Source: Rubrivivax sp.
GTDB lineage: Bacteria; Pseudomonadota; Gammaproteobacteria; Burkholderiales; Burkholderiaceae_C
DNA length: 64,000 nt
Assembly: GCA_027491255.1 (NCBI GenBank)
Contig: JAIXWM010000129.1
Location: forward strand, 21,896-85,895
Direction of reading: 5' to 3'
In this document: positions 61,389 to 64,000 of the stretch, piece after piece
Layout of the letters: every line of letters starts with the position of its first letter
Numbering within the stretch: the first letter of the stretch is position 1
Notes under the pieces: generated by a model
Told to the model about the DNA's origin: nothing
What the model saw: the letters and a program-made list of their open reading frames with translations, nothing else
The model's database searches: none
Position numbers and translations under genes: made by a program

Positions 61389-64000
61389 TCACAGGGTCAG
61401 GTTGTCGACCCAGTAGTCGAAAGGCAGGGTGCCGGCGGCCTGCAGACCGGCGACCGACGGCTGCCCGCCCGGCTGTCCGAGCAGGAAGGCAGTGTGCAGG
61501 CTCTCGCCCGGGATGTCGTCGTCTGCCGACGAAGCGCTGGTCCAGGTGATGTCGGCGGTGGCCAGCCTGGAGATGGCCGCCAGCGGACGTTGACCGGCGC
61601 CGAGCACCCAGGCGCCTGTCGGGGCCGGTGCTTCACTGCTGCGGGCGACGCCGGCAAGGGCCTTCAACCCAGGGCCCGCCCCCTGCGCCCACACCGGGTT
61701 CCGGCCTGCGGTATCGACGATCGCGTCCACGCTGCCCTGCGTGCTCTGCACGCTGGGCAGCACCGTCTTGCCGGTGGCCACCGCGCCGCGCTGCGTGTTG
61801 ACGAGTTGCAGATAGTGGACCCCATCGACCACGACGAGGAAGTGCACATCCCCGTTGGTCTGCGTCTGGCGCATCGCCATGCCCGTGGGCGTGTGGATGT
61901 CGACCCGGTCGCTGGACACCCGCAAGGCCTGGCCCGAGCCGTCGACCGGGCCACGCCCTTCGAGCACCACGGTGCCCGCAACGATGTTGGATGCCCCTGC
62001 CGCGTTCGACTCGACCGTCGAGCCGGCTCCCTCGGCGCGTACCGTCACCGTCCGGCCCGCGGCTTCGATGCGGCCGACCGAAATGTCTCCGGCGGCCGCC
62101 AGCGTCACATCGCCGGTGGAGGTGATGCGGCTGGCCGCCTCCATCGTCACTGCGCGCCCCCACAAGGTCACCGCGTCGGAGAAGACGGCATCGCCGGCGA
62201 TGCGCAGGTCGGCGGCACGGTCGGCATGGCCGATCTCGATCGCGGCGAAACCGTCGCCCAGGGCCCGCAACTCGCGTGTGCCGAGTTCGAAGCCCGGTCC
62301 GGCCGCAGCGCCGCTGCCGATGACGATGGCCTGCGCCTTGTCCTGCGGCAGCAGCGTCAGCGTCGCACCGGCCTGAGCCGCGACAGAGCCGGCGCCACCG
62401 AGGAAGGCCAGCGAGGGCGCGGTGATCACGACGTCGCCGCGCATCACGGCCGCGCCCTGGATCTGCAGGCCCTCGGCCTCGTCCAGCACGACCTTGGCGT
62501 TGGTGAAGGTCACCGGGGCATCGCCGTCGACCGACATCGAGTCGGCGCGCACCTCGCCCTTGATCTCGACCTGGGCACCGGCCTGCGTGCGGATCTCCAC
62601 CGGGTTCGTGAAGGCCAGCCCGCCCGTAACCGTGCCGTCGATCGTCACCCGGCCCGTGAAATCGTCGCCGCCGATGACGATGCGGTCGTAGCCGGCCTGC
62701 AGGCGCTCGAGGTCCTCGGCCGCGAAGCGCCAGGCGTTGGTATTGCCGCCGCCCGCGTTACCCCCTATGACGAGGTCCTGCCCGGAGCCCACCGGCCGGA
62801 TCGTCAGCGCGGTCTGCGCGGTCGGGTCGCTGCTGCTGACCTTGGCATCGTCACCGTTCCAGACCACGCTCTGCTGGCTGCGGATGTCGACGCTGCCGCT
62901 CGCGGTGACGACCCCGGTGTTGACCGTGATCGCGCCGCCGGTGCTGGTGATGCTGACCTGGCCGCCGCCATCGGTCGACACCGCGGTCTGGTCGGTCGGG
63001 ACCGTGCCGTCGTTCAGCGTGATGTCGCCGCCGGCGACGACGACGATGCTGCCGGCGTTTCGGGCGACGAGGTCAGATTGAGATGCGTCGGTCACGGTGT
63101 CGGTGCCCGCCGTGCGCGTGAACTCCGTCACGCTCACCGTCACCGTGTCCACCGTCACCGCATCGTCCTCGGTGACGAAGATCCCCGCCGTCGTCGTGCC
63201 CGCGCTCAGCGCCGTCAGGGTGCCCACCTTCGTCGTGATGTGCCGCGCGGCCGCACCGATCGCGTCATCGGCCTGCAGGCGCAGCTTCGTCGCCGTCACG
63301 TTCTTCGTGCTGCCCGCGGCGTTGACGATCGCGCCCGTGTCGGCCACCACGCTCACGTTCGCAGCCACCACGTGGCCCAGCGTCACGCTGGTGGCCGCGT
63401 TCAGCCTCGCGCTGCTGCCCGTGGCCGTGACCTCGGCGTCGCCGGCCATCGTCAGCGCTCCACCCTCGGCGTCGATGCTGATCGTGCCGCCCGTGCTCAC
63501 GTCAACGTCCGCCACCGCGCTCACGTTCGGCGTCACCGTCGTGTCCGCGTTGCGGCCCAGCAGCACGCTGCCCGCGGCCTTCAGCGTCAGGTGTCCCGTC
63601 GTGCTCTTCACGTCCGCGTTCAGCACTACGTCGTTGCCCGGACCGTTGGCGTCCAGCCTAACGCTGCCCGAACCGTGCGCAACTACGCCCGTGTCGTCTG
63701 CATCGCCCTCCTTGATCGTGATCGTCCCGGCCGTCGTGCGGATCACGATCGAGCCGTTGGCACCGTTGGTGCTCGCGGTCACCACGTCGCTCTGGATCGT
63801 CTCGGTGCTCGCGCTCGTGGTCGCGTTCAGCGCCACCGTCTGCACCGACACCGCCTTGGTCGCATCCACCAGGCTCTGGACATCGCCGATCACCAGCGCG
63901 TTCGTCTCGCGCACGTTCACGCCGTCCGAGCCCCGCACCCACGCCGACAGCACACCCACCGTCGTCTCGATCGCGTTCACGTTCTGCGTCAGGCTGTTGC
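61389..64000 (-). CDS. C-terminal part of a very large beta-repeat surface/exported protein
   Basis: The last 870 residues are visible; the gene extends beyond the right edge. The sequence is a long series of short beta-strand repeats rich in V, T, S, A, G and D with few lysines and no cysteine, as in filamentous haemagglutinin-like adhesins (SVRLDANGPGNDVVLNADV; GSVLLGRNADTTVTPNVSAVADVDVSTGG; LTLLPQDKAQAIVIGSG). No RTX nonapeptides (GGxGxD), autotransporter barrel, YadA anchor or LPXTG motif is seen at the C-terminus, which ends with FDYWVDNLTL. It is directly upstream of the DUF1566-TolC-M50/HlyD-SecA-HlyD operon and is the probable substrate of it. Confidence 0.85.
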   Translation of the reverse strand, partial: NSLTQNVNAIETTVGVLSAWVRGSDGVNVRETNALVIGDVQSLVDATKAVSVQTVALNATTSASTETIQSDVVTASTNGANGSIVIRTTAGTITIKEGDADDTGVVAHGSGSVRLDANGPGNDVVLNADVKSTTGHLTLKAAGSVLLGRNADTTVTPNVSAVADVDVSTGGTISIDAEGGALTMAGDAEVTATGSSARLNAATSVTLGHVVAANVSVVADTGAIVNAAGSTKNVTATKLRLQADDAIGAAARHITTKVGTLTALSAGTTTAGIFVTEDDAVTVDTVTVSVTEFTRTAGTDTVTDASQSDLVARNAGSIVVVAGGDITLNDGTVPTDQTAVSTDGGGQVSITSTGGAITVNTGVVTASGSVDIRSQQSVVWNGDDAKVSSSDPTAQTALTIRPVGSGQDLVIGGNAGGGNTNAWRFAAEDLERLQAGYDRIVIGGDDFTGRVTIDGTVTGGLAFTNPVEIRTQAGAQVEIKGEVRADSMSVDGDAPVTFTNAKVVLDEAEGLQIQGAAVMRGDVVITAPSLAFLGGAGSVAAQAGATLTLLPQDKAQAIVIGSGAAAGPGFELGTRELRALGDGFAAIEIGHADRAADLRIAGDAVFSDAVTLWGRAVTMEAASRITSTGDVTLAAAGDISVGRIEAAGRTVTVRAEGAGSTVESNAAGASNIVAGTVVLEGRGPVDGSGQALRVSSDRVDIHTPTGMAMRQTQTNGDVHFLVVVDGVHYLQLVNTQRGAVATGKTVLPSVQSTQGSVDAIVDTAGRNPVWAQGAGPGLKALAGVARSSEAPAPTGAWVLGAGQRPLAAISRLATADITWTSASSADDDIPGESLHTAFLLGQPGGQPSVAGLQAAGTLPFDYWVDNLTL

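Overview
The window is about 70 % G+C by eye, has almost no long non-coding stretches, and carries a Betaproteobacteria-style gene order: a DUF3460 gene directly before scpA, an Mrp/ApbC gene divergent from metG, and a LolC/LolD pair. Together with the TAXI TRAP, tripartite sugar and dipeptide-type uptake systems, this suggests a member of the Burkholderiales, probably near Rubrivivax, Ideonella, Leptothrix or Piscinibacter. This is inference from gene content and base composition, not from a marker phylogeny.

Layout. 1-4.8 kb: the start of an FAD-dependent amine/amino-acid oxidase, divergent from a TAXI-type TRAP transporter (binding protein, DUF1850, fused permease). 4.8-7.1 kb: a stretch with one doubtful ORF, then an exported protein of unknown role. 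7.3-19.9 kb: housekeeping genes, namely apbC/mrp, metG, a SulP anion transporter, DUF3460, scpA (apparently with a CTG start), a BatA-like VWA protein, recJ, a phosphoglycerate-mutase-like protein, and lolC-lolD. 20.1-27.4 kb: an RpiR regulator divergent from a six-gene cluster in which two paralogues of the 5-formyl-THF cyclo-ligase family (COG0212) flank an NMT1/THI5-type ABC importer with a fused double permease, followed by an adenine deaminase. 27.5-35.1 kb: a LacI-controlled sugar regulon consisting of a GtsA/MalK-type ABC importer, a DUF1479 dioxygenase-like protein, the LacI regulator and a Gfo/Idh/MocA dehydrogenase. Three near-identical operators mark the regulon. 35.1-46.9 kb: a compact minus-strand operon of eight genes: IclR regulator, fused hydantoinase/oxoprolinase, complete dipeptide-type ABC importer and M81 (MlrC-like) peptidase. 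47-51.2 kb: PHP phosphoesterase, EamA transporter, a small holin-family membrane protein, YciO/Sua5, RidA and PlsY.

51.3-64 kb holds the most unusual locus. It is a tightly packed minus-strand operon that encodes the C-terminal part of a very large beta-repeat surface protein (running off the window), a DUF1566 lipoprotein, a TolC-type outer-membrane channel, an M50-like membrane metalloprotease fused to an HlyD adaptor, a short SecA paralogue, a classical HlyD adaptor, and a second HlyD-like protein with a large cytoplasmic domain. It looks like a type-I-like envelope-spanning exporter in which the usual ABC ATPase is absent and a truncated SecA may be the motor. I regard it as the best candidate for an undescribed system here.

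No tRNA, rRNA, CRISPR array, insertion sequence, integrase or attachment site was recognised. Most intergenic regions are shorter than 300 bp.
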